46,556 nucleotides of DNA from Lentisphaerae bacterium GWF2_44_16 (GTDB lineage: Bacteria > Verrucomicrobiota > Lentisphaeria > Victivallales > GWF2-45-14). The translations under genes were made by a program, and so were the position numbers. The notes beneath the pieces are model-generated. The model worked only from the letters and a program-made list of their open reading frames with translations. It had not been told where the DNA came from and made no database searches. The DNA lies in NCBI GenBank assembly GCA_001803225.1, contig MHBF01000066.1, positions 1 to 46,556 on the forward strand, read 5' to 3'. Shown piece after piece: positions 19,002 to 28,536 of this stretch (position 1 is its first letter; each line of letters opens with the position of its first letter).

Positions 19002-19916
19002 ATGAACTGGTATATTCTTATAAATATAATTCTGCCGTTTGTTTTAGCCCCGTTTCTTTTCGGGGTGATAAACAGGACGAAGGCTTTTTTCGCGGGCCGC
19101 AGGGGGCAGCCGCTTCTTCAGCTTTACTATGATCTTTTCAAACTTTTCAGAAAGGGTTCAGTATACAGTGTTACCACTACGTGGATTTTCAGAATTGCTC
19201 CTTTCGCGGTATTTTCTTCAATAGTATGTGTTATTCTTATCATGCCGTGCGGAGCGCTGGTTTCGCCGATAGGCTTCAGAGGTGATATACTTCTGTTTAT
19301 TTATTTTTTGGCGATGGCGCGTTTTTTCACTGTGGCGGCGGCCCTTGATACGGGCTCGAGTTTTGAGGGGATGGGCGCGAGCAGGGAAGTTCAGTTTGCC
19401 GCGCTTACTGAGCCGGCGTTTATTCTCTGCATGGCGGCGCTTGCGTGTGAGACGCACAGCTTTTCGCTTTCAACAATTTTCAGCAGGCTGAGTTTTGCTT
19501 CCTGGTCTGGCGAGGGTGCTGTGCTCTTGTTGGTGGCGGTTTCTCTTATGATTGTGCTTCTCGCGGAGAACTCAAGGGTCCCTGTTGACGATCCGAATAC
19601 ACATCTTGAGCTGACGATGATACATGAAGTCATGGTGCTGGATTACAGCGGTCCTGATTTAGGTTTTATCCTTTACGGGGCGGCGTTGAAACTCTGGATA
19701 ATCGGTTCTCTTGTAGTTGGCGTGGCGTTGCCGGTGAATACGGGGAATTTTTTCCTTGACAGGTTTATATTCCTTGGAGGCATGGTATTGCTTGCCGTGA
19801 TTATCGGCATCATCGAATCGGTCATGGCGCGTTTCCGTTTTCTTAAAATACCGCAGGTGCTTATTCTGGCTTCGGCGCTTTCTATACTGGCTTTAATTTT
19901 GCAGGTGAGGTTTTAA
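19002..19916 (+). CDS. HyfC/HycD/NuoH-family membrane subunit (Ehr complex)
   Basis: Membrane subunit of 304 residues that joins the soluble redox arm to the ion-conducting subunits. It shows QLYYDLFKLFRKG (~40-52), the GMGASRE loop (123-129), AENSRVPVDDPNTHLELTMIHE (189-209) and LDYSGPD, all diagnostic of the NuoH/HyfC family. These acidic segments line the quinone-chamber-like cavity in complex I. The ATG lies one base after the HyfB-like stop, and the stop lies one base before the next ATG, consistent with tight co-translation. Confidence 0.88.
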   Translation: MNWYILINIILPFVLAPFLFGVINRTKAFFAGRRGQPLLQLYYDLFKLFRKGSVYSVTTTWIFRIAPFAVFSSIVCVILIMPCGALVSPIGFRGDILLFIYFLAMARFFTVAAALDTGSSFEGMGASREVQFAALTEPAFILCMAALACETHSFSLSTIFSRLSFASWSGEGAVLLLVAVSLMIVLLAENSRVPVDDPNTHLELTMIHEVMVLDYSGPDLGFILYGAALKLWIIGSLVVGVALPVNTGNFFLDRFIFLGGMVLLAVIIGIIESVMARFRFLKIPQVLILASALSILALILQVRF

Positions 19917-19917
19917 C

Positions 19918-20595
19918 ATGGATAATTTCAGGGATTTGCTTATAGTTCTTCTGATGCTTATAAACCTGATGCTTCTTGCTTCAAGCAGGATACGCTACTG
20001 TATAAAGATTGTCGCGTTTCAGGGGCTTATCGTAGGGCTTGTCCCGATATTCGCCGCGGAAAACGGCATAGGCATTGGAATTATTCTCACGGCCCTCTGC
20101 GTGATAGCGGTTAAATGTGTCCTTCTGCCGATACTGCTCCAGCGTTCCCAGATAATCGCCGACGTGCGCAGGGAAGTCGATCCATTTGTCGGTTATACGG
20201 CTTCCATTTTTATCGGCATTGCGGCACTGGTGATATCATTCTGGATAAGTACGCGCCTTCCTCAGATGGAAAAACAGGTTTCACATATAGCCGCCCCAGC
20301 CGCGATTTTCACGGTACTGAGCGGGCTTTTCATAATCATGAGCCGCAAAATAGCGCTTACACAGGTGCTCGGCTATCTCGTCTTTGAAAACGGCATATAT
20401 CTTTTTGGCGGGGCCATGCTTCTGGAAAACGGCTTTATCATCGAACTCGGCATATTGCTTGACGTGTTTGTGCTTGTATTTGTAATGGGTATCGCTGTTT
20501 TTCATATCAGTCAGGAGTTCAATCATATAGATACCGACAGGCTGAGCCAGCTGGGGGATTGGAACGCGGAGTTACCGGAGGAGATTAAAAAGTGA
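19918..20595 (+). CDS. HyfE-like small membrane subunit (Ehr complex)
   Basis: Hydrophobic protein of 225 residues related to hydrogenase-4 component E, whose core resembles NuoK. Around six or seven membrane helices are evident, beginning LLIVLLMLINLMLLAS. The region ALTQVLGYLVFENGIYLFG resembles the conserved NuoK Glu-containing helix. Its stop overlaps the GTG start of the HyfF-like gene (GTGA overlap). A GTGAGG ribosome-binding site precedes the ATG. Confidence 0.82.
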   Translation: MDNFRDLLIVLLMLINLMLLASSRIRYCIKIVAFQGLIVGLVPIFAAENGIGIGIILTALCVIAVKCVLLPILLQRSQIIADVRREVDPFVGYTASIFIGIAALVISFWISTRLPQMEKQVSHIAAPAAIFTVLSGLFIIMSRKIALTQVLGYLVFENGIYLFGGAMLLENGFIIELGILLDVFVLVFVMGIAVFHISQEFNHIDTDRLSQLGDWNAELPEEIKK

Positions 20596-22070
20596 TTCTG
20601 TTACTGCTTCTTATACCGTTTGTCGCCGGAATAACGGCATTTTTCATAAGGCATGACTTTGCGCGCCGCGTCATTCTCGTATCGGCGGCGCTTCTGCATT
20701 TCTGTATTACGGTTTCATTTTATTTCAAACGTCCGGGGCCTTTGTGGGACGGATGGCTGATGCTGGACGCGCCCGGCCTGCTCTTCCTTTCAATTACCAG
20801 TTTGCTTTTCCTTATGGCGTCGCTTTATGCCGTGAATTATCTGCGCCGGGACAAACAGCACCGGGGGGATGCCGATACTGATGATTTCTTTTTCAAAACC
20901 AAGCCTGAAGCTTTATTTACCGCCTGCCTTCTCTTTTTTCTGACCACGATGTCAATTGTTACTGTTACCCAGCATCTCGGCATCCTCTGGGTGGCTATGG
21001 AGGCGACAACGCTTGCCAGCGCGCCTCTGATATATTATCACCGCAGTCATCATTCGCTTGAGGCAACATGGAAATACCTTCTTATCTGTTCAGTAGGAAT
21101 TGCGTTGGCGCTGCTTGGAAACCTGTTGCTTGTGATGGCGTGTCCGATGGATGTTACCGGCCCCATTCCTCTCCTTATCAATGAGTTTGTGGCAAACGGC
21201 ACAAGCCTTCAGCCGCAATGGCTCCGCATGGCGTTTATATTTTTCATTGTGGGATATGGCACGAAAATGGGACTTGCGCCGATGCATACATGGCTGCCTG
21301 ATGCTCACAGCGAAGCGCCTTCATTTGTTTCCGCACTTCTTTCCGGCGCTCTCCTGAACTGCGCGTTTCTCGGCATATTGAGAATACATCAGATCTGCAT
21401 TGCCGCCGGAGAAGCTGCTTTCAGTCAGGAACTCCTCCGGGTTTTCGGCATGATTTCAATATTTTTCGCGGCGGTTTTCATTATCGGACAGAAGGATTAC
21501 AAACGCATGCTGGCGTATTCCAGCGTTGAACACATGGGCATACTGGCCCTTGGTGTAGGCATCGGCGGAGAGGCTGTTTTCGCGTCAATGTTTCATGCCG
21601 TGAACCATTCGCTTACCAAAGGAATGCTTTTCCTGGTAGCCGGAAATATTCTGATGGCTTACGGCAGCAGGATTACCGACAGCGTTTCAGGTGTTTTGAA
21701 GAGGCTTACTTTTTCGGGCATATTATGGATAGCCGGTTTTTTCGCTATTACAGGGACTCCTCCTTCCGGCCTTTTCGTAAGCGAGTTTCTGATACTGAAA
21801 ACAGCTTTTGCCGAAGGCCGTTACGTCACATCCGCGCTGTACCTTATACTGCTGGCTGTCATATTCGCGGGGATGGCCCTGGTATTTCTGAATATGGCGC
21901 AGGGGGACTCTAAAAAGCACAATCACCCGGAAAATATTTTTTTGAGGGAAAGGCTTCTTTCAATCATCCCTCCAGCGATACTCTGTCTTATCACTTTCAT
22001 TCTGGGCCTGTATGTTCCTGATTTTCTGAACAAAATGCTGACTGATGTCGCGAAATGTTTCGGGGGTTGA
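20592..22070 (+). CDS. Antiporter-like proton-conducting subunit, HyfF/NuoM family (Ehr complex)
   Basis: Second antiporter-like membrane subunit (492 residues). Key residues are Glu137 in WVAMEATTLASAP, Lys225 in GYGTKMGLAPMHTWLPDAH, and the conserved helices KRMLAYSSVEHMGI and FHAVNHSLTKGMLFL. The start is a GTG that overlaps the preceding stop, with GGAG upstream. Two antiporter-like subunits (HyfB- and HyfF-like) in one operon is the arrangement of hydrogenase-4-like and Ehr complexes and suggests more than one ion translocated per catalytic cycle (inference). Confidence 0.87.
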   Translation: MILLLLLIPFVAGITAFFIRHDFARRVILVSAALLHFCITVSFYFKRPGPLWDGWLMLDAPGLLFLSITSLLFLMASLYAVNYLRRDKQHRGDADTDDFFFKTKPEALFTACLLFFLTTMSIVTVTQHLGILWVAMEATTLASAPLIYYHRSHHSLEATWKYLLICSVGIALALLGNLLLVMACPMDVTGPIPLLINEFVANGTSLQPQWLRMAFIFFIVGYGTKMGLAPMHTWLPDAHSEAPSFVSALLSGALLNCAFLGILRIHQICIAAGEAAFSQELLRVFGMISIFFAAVFIIGQKDYKRMLAYSSVEHMGILALGVGIGGEAVFASMFHAVNHSLTKGMLFLVAGNILMAYGSRITDSVSGVLKRLTFSGILWIAGFFAITGTPPSGLFVSEFLILKTAFAEGRYVTSALYLILLAVIFAGMALVFLNMAQGDSKKHNHPENIFLRERLLSIIPPAILCLITFILGLYVPDFLNKMLTDVAKCFGG

Positions 22071-22072
22071 TT

Positions 22073-23596
22073 ATGTCTGAAAAAAATTACATCTCAATAC
22101 ACAACAGTGAAGCTTTTCCCGTTAAAAGCATTCCCATTGTTGATATAGATGATTTCAGAGAGACAGTGATAACGGAAATAGAAAGAGGGAAACGCCTTGC
22201 CTCCTTTTTCGGGCGTCCTCTCAATGAAAGCGCCGTATGCCTGACAGCTGTTATCGCGGATGACAAGAGGGGATGTCTCCAGATACTTTCAACCGAGGTG
22301 GAAAAGTCCTATCAGTCCCTGACCCCTGACTGTTCACAGGCAAACTGTTTTGAAAGGGAAATTGCCGAACAGTGGGGGATTGTCCCTCTCGGTCATCCCT
22401 GGTTCAAGCCTTTGCGTTTTCATCACTCCTATAGGAAAGAATATGACGCTTGGGAAAGAGGCCTGGATGAGGAAATACTTCCCGCGCATACCGATTTTTA
22501 TCAAGTTTCCGGTGATGAAGTCCACGAAGTCGCGGTGGGACCTGTCCATGCGGGCGTGATAGAGCCGGGACATTTCCGTTTCCAATGCAGCGGAGAAAGG
22601 GTTTTTCATCTTGAGATAGCTCTCGGTTTTCAGCACAGGGGGATTGAGCGCGCGATTATTTCCGGTGATAAATCGAAAATCCCGCATTATATGGAAACTC
22701 TTGCCGGTGATACCACTATCGGACATTCGGTCGCTTATGCTCAGGCGATGGAGGCGCTTTCCGGATGCCTCGTTTCAGGGCGTGCCCAGATACTGAGGGG
22801 TATAATGCTGGAACTCGAAAGAATGGCCAATCATGTCGGTGACATAGGAGCGCTTGCCAATGATGTGGCATTTCTGCCTACGGCTTCATACTGCGGTCGC
22901 CTCAGAGGGGATTACCTCAATATGACAGCCATGATTTGTGGAAATCGTTTCGGCCGCAATATGGTCAGGCCGGGGGGCGTAATGTACAATCTTGACGCTT
23001 CCCTTATTTCTCAGCTTTCCAGAAAGCTTGAAGAGGTTTTCAGCGACACGGAAAACGCCATAGGGCTTATGTGGGATTCCCCCTCTGCCATCGGACGTTT
23101 TGAGGACACAGGAAAGATTTCCAGAGAGATAGCCGAAGAGCTCGGCCTTGTCGGTGTCGCGGCACGCGCGTGCGGTTTTGAACGGGATGTCCGTTTTGAT
23201 TTTCCCACAGGCATATATTGTTTTTCCCAGATACCTGTCGCTACTTTTTCAACATGCGATGTTTTTGCCCGGGCGTATGTCCGGGGGCTTGAAATTCAGC
23301 GTTCAAAATCCTTTATCTGCGAACAGCTCGAAACTATCACTGGTGATGACATTTTTACCGTGCCGGGCGACAGCGCGCCTGATATGGCTGTGGTCTCCAT
23401 GCTTGAGGGCTGGCGCGGCGAGATATGCCATTTCGCTATGACCGGCGCGGATGGAAATCTGCTTCATTACAAAGTCGTCGACCCGTCTTTTCACAACTGG
23501 AACGGCCTTGCGGCTTCCATGAGAAATGAAGAAGTATCCAACTTTCCGATATGCAACAAAAGTTTTAACCTGTCCTACTGCGGGCATGATTTATAG
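22073..23596 (+). CDS. Fused NuoC-NuoD-like large catalytic subunit lacking NiFe-binding cysteines (Ehr complex)
   Basis: Peripheral subunit of 507 residues. Residues ~20-130 match the 30-kDa NuoC part (FEREIAEQWGIVPLGHPWFKPLRFHHS) and the remainder matches the 49-kDa/hydrogenase large subunit (GPVHAGVIEPGHFRF, ALGFQHRGIER). Where hydrogenases have the first CxxC, this protein has TLAGDTTIGH (residues 209-218). The C-terminal DPCxxC motif is also absent; the tail is FPICNKSFNLSYCGHDL with Cys494 and Cys503 eight residues apart. A [NiFe] centre is therefore not expected. The ATG at 22073 is chosen over 22055 because CGGGGGTT precedes it at good spacing. Confidence 0.87.
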   Translation: MSEKNYISIHNSEAFPVKSIPIVDIDDFRETVITEIERGKRLASFFGRPLNESAVCLTAVIADDKRGCLQILSTEVEKSYQSLTPDCSQANCFEREIAEQWGIVPLGHPWFKPLRFHHSYRKEYDAWERGLDEEILPAHTDFYQVSGDEVHEVAVGPVHAGVIEPGHFRFQCSGERVFHLEIALGFQHRGIERAIISGDKSKIPHYMETLAGDTTIGHSVAYAQAMEALSGCLVSGRAQILRGIMLELERMANHVGDIGALANDVAFLPTASYCGRLRGDYLNMTAMICGNRFGRNMVRPGGVMYNLDASLISQLSRKLEEVFSDTENAIGLMWDSPSAIGRFEDTGKISREIAEELGLVGVAARACGFERDVRFDFPTGIYCFSQIPVATFSTCDVFARAYVRGLEIQRSKSFICEQLETITGDDIFTVPGDSAPDMAVVSMLEGWRGEICHFAMTGADGNLLHYKVVDPSFHNWNGLAASMRNEEVSNFPICNKSFNLSYCGHDL

Positions 23597-23608
23597 GAAG
23601 GGGTTTTT

Positions 23609-24466
23609 ATGATTAAAGTTCTTATGGCGAGAGCTAAACAGGGGTACAGGACATCCGCTTTTCCCGTGGAGCCTCCGGCCCTTTCCGACAGATTTGTCGG
23701 AGCTCCTGTTATCGGCAGACCGAAATGCCCTCCGAAATGTTCAAAGTGTGTTGAGCTCTGCCCGATGCAATGCATCAGCAGGAATACGGAAAAGATTTCA
23801 ATAGACATTGGAAAATGTATTTTCTGCGGCAAATGCGCGGAAAGCTGTTCGCCCGGAATTCTCCATTTTTCAAAGGACTACCGCATGGCTGTGCGCAAGC
23901 GCGAAGAGCTTGTCCTGAGCGGCCCCGTCATAAATCTGGCGGAAGAATTGAACAAGGAAATGAAAAAACTTTTTGGGCGTTCTCTAAAACTGCGTCAAGT
24001 CTGCGCGGGCGGCTGCAATGCCTGTGAAGCCGACGTGAACGTATTGAACACGCTTGCCTGGGATTTGGGCAGATTCGGTATTCAGTTTGTGGCCTCTCCG
24101 CGCCATGCGGACGGACTTCTTGTAACAGGCCCCGTCACCGAAAATATGAAGCTTGCCCTGAAAAAAACTTATGAGGCCGTGGCAAATCCCAAACTTGTCA
24201 TAGCCGTTGGGGCCTGTGCCATTTCAGGCGGCATTTACGAGGGGCATTCTGAAGCCAATAACGGTGTCCAAAGTATAATTCCAGTTGACTTGTTCATACC
24301 GGGATGCCCTCCGCATCCATCGACCATACTTGACGGTCTTCTTCGTCTGATGGGCAGATTGAAAGGCGACGCGCGAGAAAAAATAAACGATTCCCAGCCA
24401 ATTCCTCCTGTGGGTGACCAACTCGAAACCCGCAAAAAACTGATAAGAAGCGTCATCAGGAGCTGA
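23609..24466 (+). CDS. Fused 2[4Fe-4S] ferredoxin and NuoB/HyfI-like small subunit (Ehr complex)
   Basis: Electron-transfer subunit of 285 residues. The N-terminal ferredoxin part has Cys40, 44, 47, 51 (first cluster, spaced C-x3-C-x2-C-x3-C, one residue longer than usual) and the canonical Cys70, 73, 76, 80. The C-terminal part is NuoB-like and keeps the four ligands of the proximal cluster: Cys136 and Cys139 in GGCNACEADVN, Cys203 in VGACAISGG, and Cys233 in FIPGCPPHPSTIL. The separate ferredoxin and small subunits of other group-4 enzymes are thus joined here. It ends the operon two bases before the convergent glycosidase gene. The ribosome-binding site AGGAAGGGG is strong. Confidence 0.88.
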   Translation: MIKVLMARAKQGYRTSAFPVEPPALSDRFVGAPVIGRPKCPPKCSKCVELCPMQCISRNTEKISIDIGKCIFCGKCAESCSPGILHFSKDYRMAVRKREELVLSGPVINLAEELNKEMKKLFGRSLKLRQVCAGGCNACEADVNVLNTLAWDLGRFGIQFVASPRHADGLLVTGPVTENMKLALKKTYEAVANPKLVIAVGACAISGGIYEGHSEANNGVQSIIPVDLFIPGCPPHPSTILDGLLRLMGRLKGDAREKINDSQPIPPVGDQLETRKKLIRSVIRS

Positions 24467-24468
24467 GA

Positions 24469-27400
24469 TCATTTATGAGCGGATGGACAATATACGAAAA
24501 TAGATTCACATGGACCAAGTCGCATACGGAATCTAGTTTCCTCGTTTGTTCCTGATTTGTCTAATGTGATTGGACAACCGCCGGAAAAATTCATGTCAAC
24601 AGCCTCTCTAATCTCTTTCGGTACGATTACTGTATCGCTCAAAGTCTCATCGGGATTTGGATTCAGAATGAACAGATAAATACTGCCATCCTCAGCATAT
24701 CTCATGAGAATCTCAAAACTGTTATTTTCAGCCCATGCCTGCCTTTGGGTGGAGGCATCAAGTGTTTTAAAGAGGATGGACTGGGTTTCTTTCTGTTGTA
24801 GTTGAGTGGTTGACGATATGATGAGAACTTTTCCTTTGCCCGCATTACGGATGAGCGGAGGTTCGTTTTTCTTCGGCGGCGTAATCTGTGTGTCCCAATT
24901 CATAGCAAGCAGGTCTTTTAAAAGAGAACCGTCCTTGATGCCCAGGTCAGTGTATATGCCCGCTTTTTCTACTGCAATCAGAGTTCCTCCTCCGCGAACC
25001 CATTTGCTCAATTGTTCAGAGACGGCAGGCGGCAGATAACTGGCGGATGGCAGTATGAGGACATCAAAATCTTCTAATGAGATTTTTCCATTCATCAGGT
25101 ATTCTTCGGGAAGAAGTTCATAAATGTAGTTTTTAGGATAAAGCGCTCCATGAACGGCGACAAGGGTTTCATCTCTGCTGCAGGCTCCGTTACGGATGGA
25201 GCTTGAGGGTTGGAGAAGCAATATGCGGGATTTCGCCATTTCTGTATGTGTCAGCATCCAGTCCGCTTCTTCCATTTTTCGTTTTGCGATTATTAATGAG
25301 GGAGCGCAATATCTCAGGATTGTAAAGTCCTGTCGCGGGTCCATCCAATTTCCATTATAAGTCCAGATGTACGCACCGAAAGTATATGCATACCATTTGA
25401 GTTGCAAAGTGCGGCCCCAGGCGAAGGTCTGGCTGACGTGCTTGTCAAGTCCCCGCCGTTGGACTTTTTCCTCGCTGATGCGGCCTTTTTCCTGCTGTGC
25501 TCCCCAGAAATCCTCTAGGTAGGCCAACGATTTGTCTTTGTGGAGTTTTAAAAGGCTGGCCATATAGATGCCGTTCACCTGCATTGAAGGCGCGAAAGTA
25601 TGGCATTCTAAGATATCGCATGTCTCAAAAATGCGGGCGCCGTTGACCCATTTGAGGAGATTTGAATGTCTTGCCGCGACGGGGCGGCCGGGATCGTTTG
25701 CCTTCAGGGTATCATAAATGTCTTTCATCCAGTCGATCAGGGAAGCTTCACGAAATGCTTCAAAATCTGCATAGATGGGAGTAATTTCCTTGTATTTCTG
25801 TTTTTCTCCTCCTTTTACCCAACGGTCTTCGGGCTGCTGTATTTCATCGAAAGTGCGATAACTGCTTTGCCATGCCGCATTCAGCTTCTCAATAGTTTCA
25901 TATTTCTTTTTCAGGTACATGCGGAACGAATCGGCGGCATGGATGCCGTATCCGAGTTTGCGCCAGCCTTTTGGCGTATCCATTACGTTATGAATTTCTG
26001 CGGCATGTTCGTAAAATGGCATATCCACGAGGGGAATGTTTTTGCATGTTGAGGCGAGCGAGGCGATATTGAGTTTCATTAATGCCCGGACATCAGGATG
26101 ATACCAGTTCAGTTTGGCAGTCTGCCTTTTCTGTTCCGCCTGCGGCACTTGGACAAGACTGTTCTTTATTTCATAACCTTTTGGCATCTCTCCGTCAGAT
26201 GAATGAAGAATGATTTCAGGATCTGACGCATGTTTACTGTTGAACCATTCGGGGGCGTAGGATGTGCTTGGGCCTCCGTAGGGAAGCATGCAGAAAGACG
26301 AATGGCCTTTGTCTTTAAAATCGTTGACGGTTTTTGTTATATTTGAAAAATCCCATTCATTTTCTTTGCCTGCTGCCGGAACAGCTGTCATCAGTGAATT
26401 TGTCTGTAATTCAAATTCGTTTTCCTGAGGATGTTTTTCATCTCCGGGGAATGGGTTGGAACCCCAGACGCCGACGAGAATGCGATTCGCCTTTCCGCTC
26501 GCTTGGAACGGTGGAATGCTTCGCGGCTGCCGTCCCCATTTTTGAGGCATTGCCCAGCCGGCTTTTTTCATTGTCTCGCTGTGCAGGGCTTGTTCAGTTT
26601 TGTCCAGCTTTGTTTCGAAAGCTTCGGCAATCGTTTCTGTTTTTCCGCAGGCTTTGGTAAAAGGCGCGCCGTTAAAACGGGCGCTGTCTCTGAATTCCCT
26701 GAACAGTTTGCCGTAAGCGAGCCATGTTTCATTCAAGGATTCTTCCAGAATATTGAAATTTTTCCTAAGTTCCTCGGAAGGAGTTATTCCGAGATGGAAA
26801 CTGATTCGTTCAATATCGAGCAGGCGTTTTTCCGCGAATGATGTTTTCATCAGAAGCATATTGTATTGCTGGGCTGCTTCAGTAATGGGCGTGTCCTTAT
26901 AAAAGTTATTTTTTTTCAGGCGTTTGGCGATATCTGCGATATCCATGCCGCTGATGTCATATTTCCAAACAGCCGCAGCGCTTTCTACAGTGGACATTTG
27001 TTTCATGTCTTCCGCTATGCCTTCCGGGGCGCGCGCATAATCATAAATTTTTATCTCATCCATGAAGCCGTCGAAACCGCAGGAGTCTTCTGCTGTCAAT
27101 ACGCCGAGAAACATAGTGGAACCGCCTTTCGAGACAGCTTGTCCTGCCGTGCCGTTGCCAGCTTCGACTCCATCCACATAAACTTTGAAAGTTTTTCCGT
27201 CATAAGTTCCGGCCGCATGGTGCCAGACGTCGCGCGTAAGAGGATTTTTAGCTGGAACCGAAGACGCTCCCTGAAATGTTCCTTTTATACCGGAGTCAAA
27301 CAGAAAGGACAATGTTTCGCCTTTAACCTCGAAACGGAAACCCGCTTTCCGGCTGCCTGATGCGTTTGACATGATTATGTCAGGGGCGGATGCAGTGTTA

Positions 27401-27792
27401 TTTTTCGGGAGCTTTATCCATGCCTCGACTGTCAGTCCCTTTGAAAAATCATATTTGTCCATGTTAGGGATCATTACGCAGGCGCCTTTGTCGCTGGAGG
27501 ACTGTTCTTTTTCCGTAAACAGCAAGCCCAACCCATATTTTCCTTCGGTTCTTTTGGGATAAGCGCCGTTCAACTGTAATTTTCCGCTGTTCCCTGAGCC
27601 GCTGAAATCCATGACATGGACCCGCTCATCTTCATTGAAACCGTCGCCTTCATCAAAGCGCAGATAGCAGATAGGACCTTTGTCTCCGGCCAGACTAGTT
27701 ATGGTAATGACAGATAAAAACCATATGCAGAGAGTTTTCAGCGCGTTGTATTTTTGTACATGGAATCCCATGAAATTAAAAATCATGTTCAT
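24469..27792 (-). CDS. Secreted LamG-domain GH42-like glycosidase
   Basis: Large extracytoplasmic protein of 1107 residues. After a signal region ending near SLAGDKG comes a LamG/concanavalin-like domain (~35-270: CYLRFDEGDG, LTVEAWIKLP, DVWHHAAGTYDGKTFKVYVDG). A TIM-barrel resembling GH42 beta-galactosidases follows (~430-870), with candidate catalytic Glu in DMPFYEHAAE and LEDFWGA and the family-typical YLKKKYETIEKLNAAW. Residues ~890-1020 resemble the GH42 trimerisation domain (DFDVLILPSASYLPPAV, WVRGGGTLIAVEKAG), then a beta-sandwich tail. It is the last gene of the minus-strand operon behind the GntR regulator. GH42 membership is inferred from layout and motifs, and the substrate is unknown. 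Confidence 0.8.
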   Translation of the reverse strand: MNMIFNFMGFHVQKYNALKTLCIWFLSVITITSLAGDKGPICYLRFDEGDGFNEDERVHVMDFSGSGNSGKLQLNGAYPKRTEGKYGLGLLFTEKEQSSSDKGACVMIPNMDKYDFSKGLTVEAWIKLPKNNTASAPDIIMSNASGSRKAGFRFEVKGETLSFLFDSGIKGTFQGASSVPAKNPLTRDVWHHAAGTYDGKTFKVYVDGVEAGNGTAGQAVSKGGSTMFLGVLTAEDSCGFDGFMDEIKIYDYARAPEGIAEDMKQMSTVESAAAVWKYDISGMDIADIAKRLKKNNFYKDTPITEAAQQYNMLLMKTSFAEKRLLDIERISFHLGITPSEELRKNFNILEESLNETWLAYGKLFREFRDSARFNGAPFTKACGKTETIAEAFETKLDKTEQALHSETMKKAGWAMPQKWGRQPRSIPPFQASGKANRILVGVWGSNPFPGDEKHPQENEFELQTNSLMTAVPAAGKENEWDFSNITKTVNDFKDKGHSSFCMLPYGGPSTSYAPEWFNSKHASDPEIILHSSDGEMPKGYEIKNSLVQVPQAEQKRQTAKLNWYHPDVRALMKLNIASLASTCKNIPLVDMPFYEHAAEIHNVMDTPKGWRKLGYGIHAADSFRMYLKKKYETIEKLNAAWQSSYRTFDEIQQPEDRWVKGGEKQKYKEITPIYADFEAFREASLIDWMKDIYDTLKANDPGRPVAARHSNLLKWVNGARIFETCDILECHTFAPSMQVNGIYMASLLKLHKDKSLAYLEDFWGAQQEKGRISEEKVQRRGLDKHVSQTFAWGRTLQLKWYAYTFGAYIWTYNGNWMDPRQDFTILRYCAPSLIIAKRKMEEADWMLTHTEMAKSRILLLQPSSSIRNGACSRDETLVAVHGALYPKNYIYELLPEEYLMNGKISLEDFDVLILPSASYLPPAVSEQLSKWVRGGGTLIAVEKAGIYTDLGIKDGSLLKDLLAMNWDTQITPPKKNEPPLIRNAGKGKVLIISSTTQLQQKETQSILFKTLDASTQRQAWAENNSFEILMRYAEDGSIYLFILNPNPDETLSDTVIVPKEIREAVDMNFSGGCPITLDKSGTNEETRFRMRLGPCESIFVYCPSAHK

Positions 27793-27837
27793 AGTTCAGT
27801 TCTCTTTATTTATTTTAGATGTTGATTTTTCATACAA

Positions 27838-28536
27838 TCAGAATCCACGTACAAGTATAGACGCGTCCACCAAGCCTATTTTTTCTCTTGTCATGGAAGA
27901 AACGTGCATGTCGCCGAAAAGAAAATTAGCTGTTTTACTAGGATGATTTGACCTTATATTGAAACCGCCGTAGGTCGTATTGCTGGAAAGATAAGGATAG
28001 CTTACCGAGTAGGCATTACCATTGCCATTATCCGTAACCAGTATTACTTCACTTGGCTGTTTCATCATTTTCATTGAATGGTTTGGGCAGGGATATGTCG
28101 TACTGAGTGATCCGAAAAACCATGTATTTGCCGTATAGTCGGCATAGAAAAAACTGTTATCCGAAATTGTTTGGACCGGGCAGAGGATGTTTCTTTTATT
28201 ATAGCTGTTTTTATTATTAAGGCAACCGATTTTAACTCCATAGTCGAGTTGAGAGTATGGACCAAGTTTCCCCAGTAATTCATACCAGCCGCGATTTGAA
28301 TAGGAACCATTCCAATAGGCGACGTATGGGGTTGCAATATACATTACAGAGTCATTGAAGTCCGTTGAATAATTAAGGATACCTGTACCGATTTGCTTAA
28401 GATTGTTTTTGCATAGGAGTGAATATCCCTGTTCCTTTGCCTGTCTGAGGGCCGGGAGCAGCATTCCGGCCAATATCGCTATAATAGATATTACAATGAG
28501 GAGTTCTATTAATGTGAATTTCTTAACATTAATCAT
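27838..28536 (-). CDS. Pilin-like protein with N-terminal methylation helix (variant H-X10-DM box)
   Basis: Third pilin-like protein (232 residues). The leader MINVKK is followed by [20 protein letters not shown] and LPALRQAK, with Lys before Phe instead of Gly. The C-terminal motif is [15 protein letters not shown], which is H-X10-DM, so it departs from the H-X9-DG rule kept by the other three. Its ATG overlaps the stop of the GntR regulator by 4 bp, and the glycosidase gene follows 45 bp downstream. It is thus placed between a sugar regulator and a glycosidase, as in the 1-4790 locus. Confidence 0.85.
   Translation of the reverse strand: MINVKKFTLIELLIVISIIAILAGMLLPALRQAKEQGYSLLCKNNLKQIGTGILNYSTDFNDSVMYIATPYVAYWNGSYSNRGWYELLGKLGPYSQLDYGVKIGCLNNKNSYNKRNILCPVQTISDNSFFYADYTANTWFFGSLSTTYPCPNHSMKMMKQPSEVILVTDNGNGNAYSVSYPYLSSNTTYGGFNIRSNHPSKTANFLFGDMHVSSMTREKIGLVDASILVRGF

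Noticed and set aside
20115-20387. A 90-codon plus-strand frame inside the HyfE-like gene
   Set aside because: Out-of-frame shadow of a hydrophobic gene that fits the operon order and family.
22073-24466. A functional group-4 [NiFe] hydrogenase or formate hydrogenlyase
   Set aside because: The large subunit lacks both NiFe-binding cysteine pairs and no maturation or formate dehydrogenase genes are present.
25666-27946. Several plus-strand open frames of 60-164 codons opposite the LamG-GH42 gene
   Set aside because: They are antisense to a gene with clear domains, lack ribosome-binding sites and show no family motifs.
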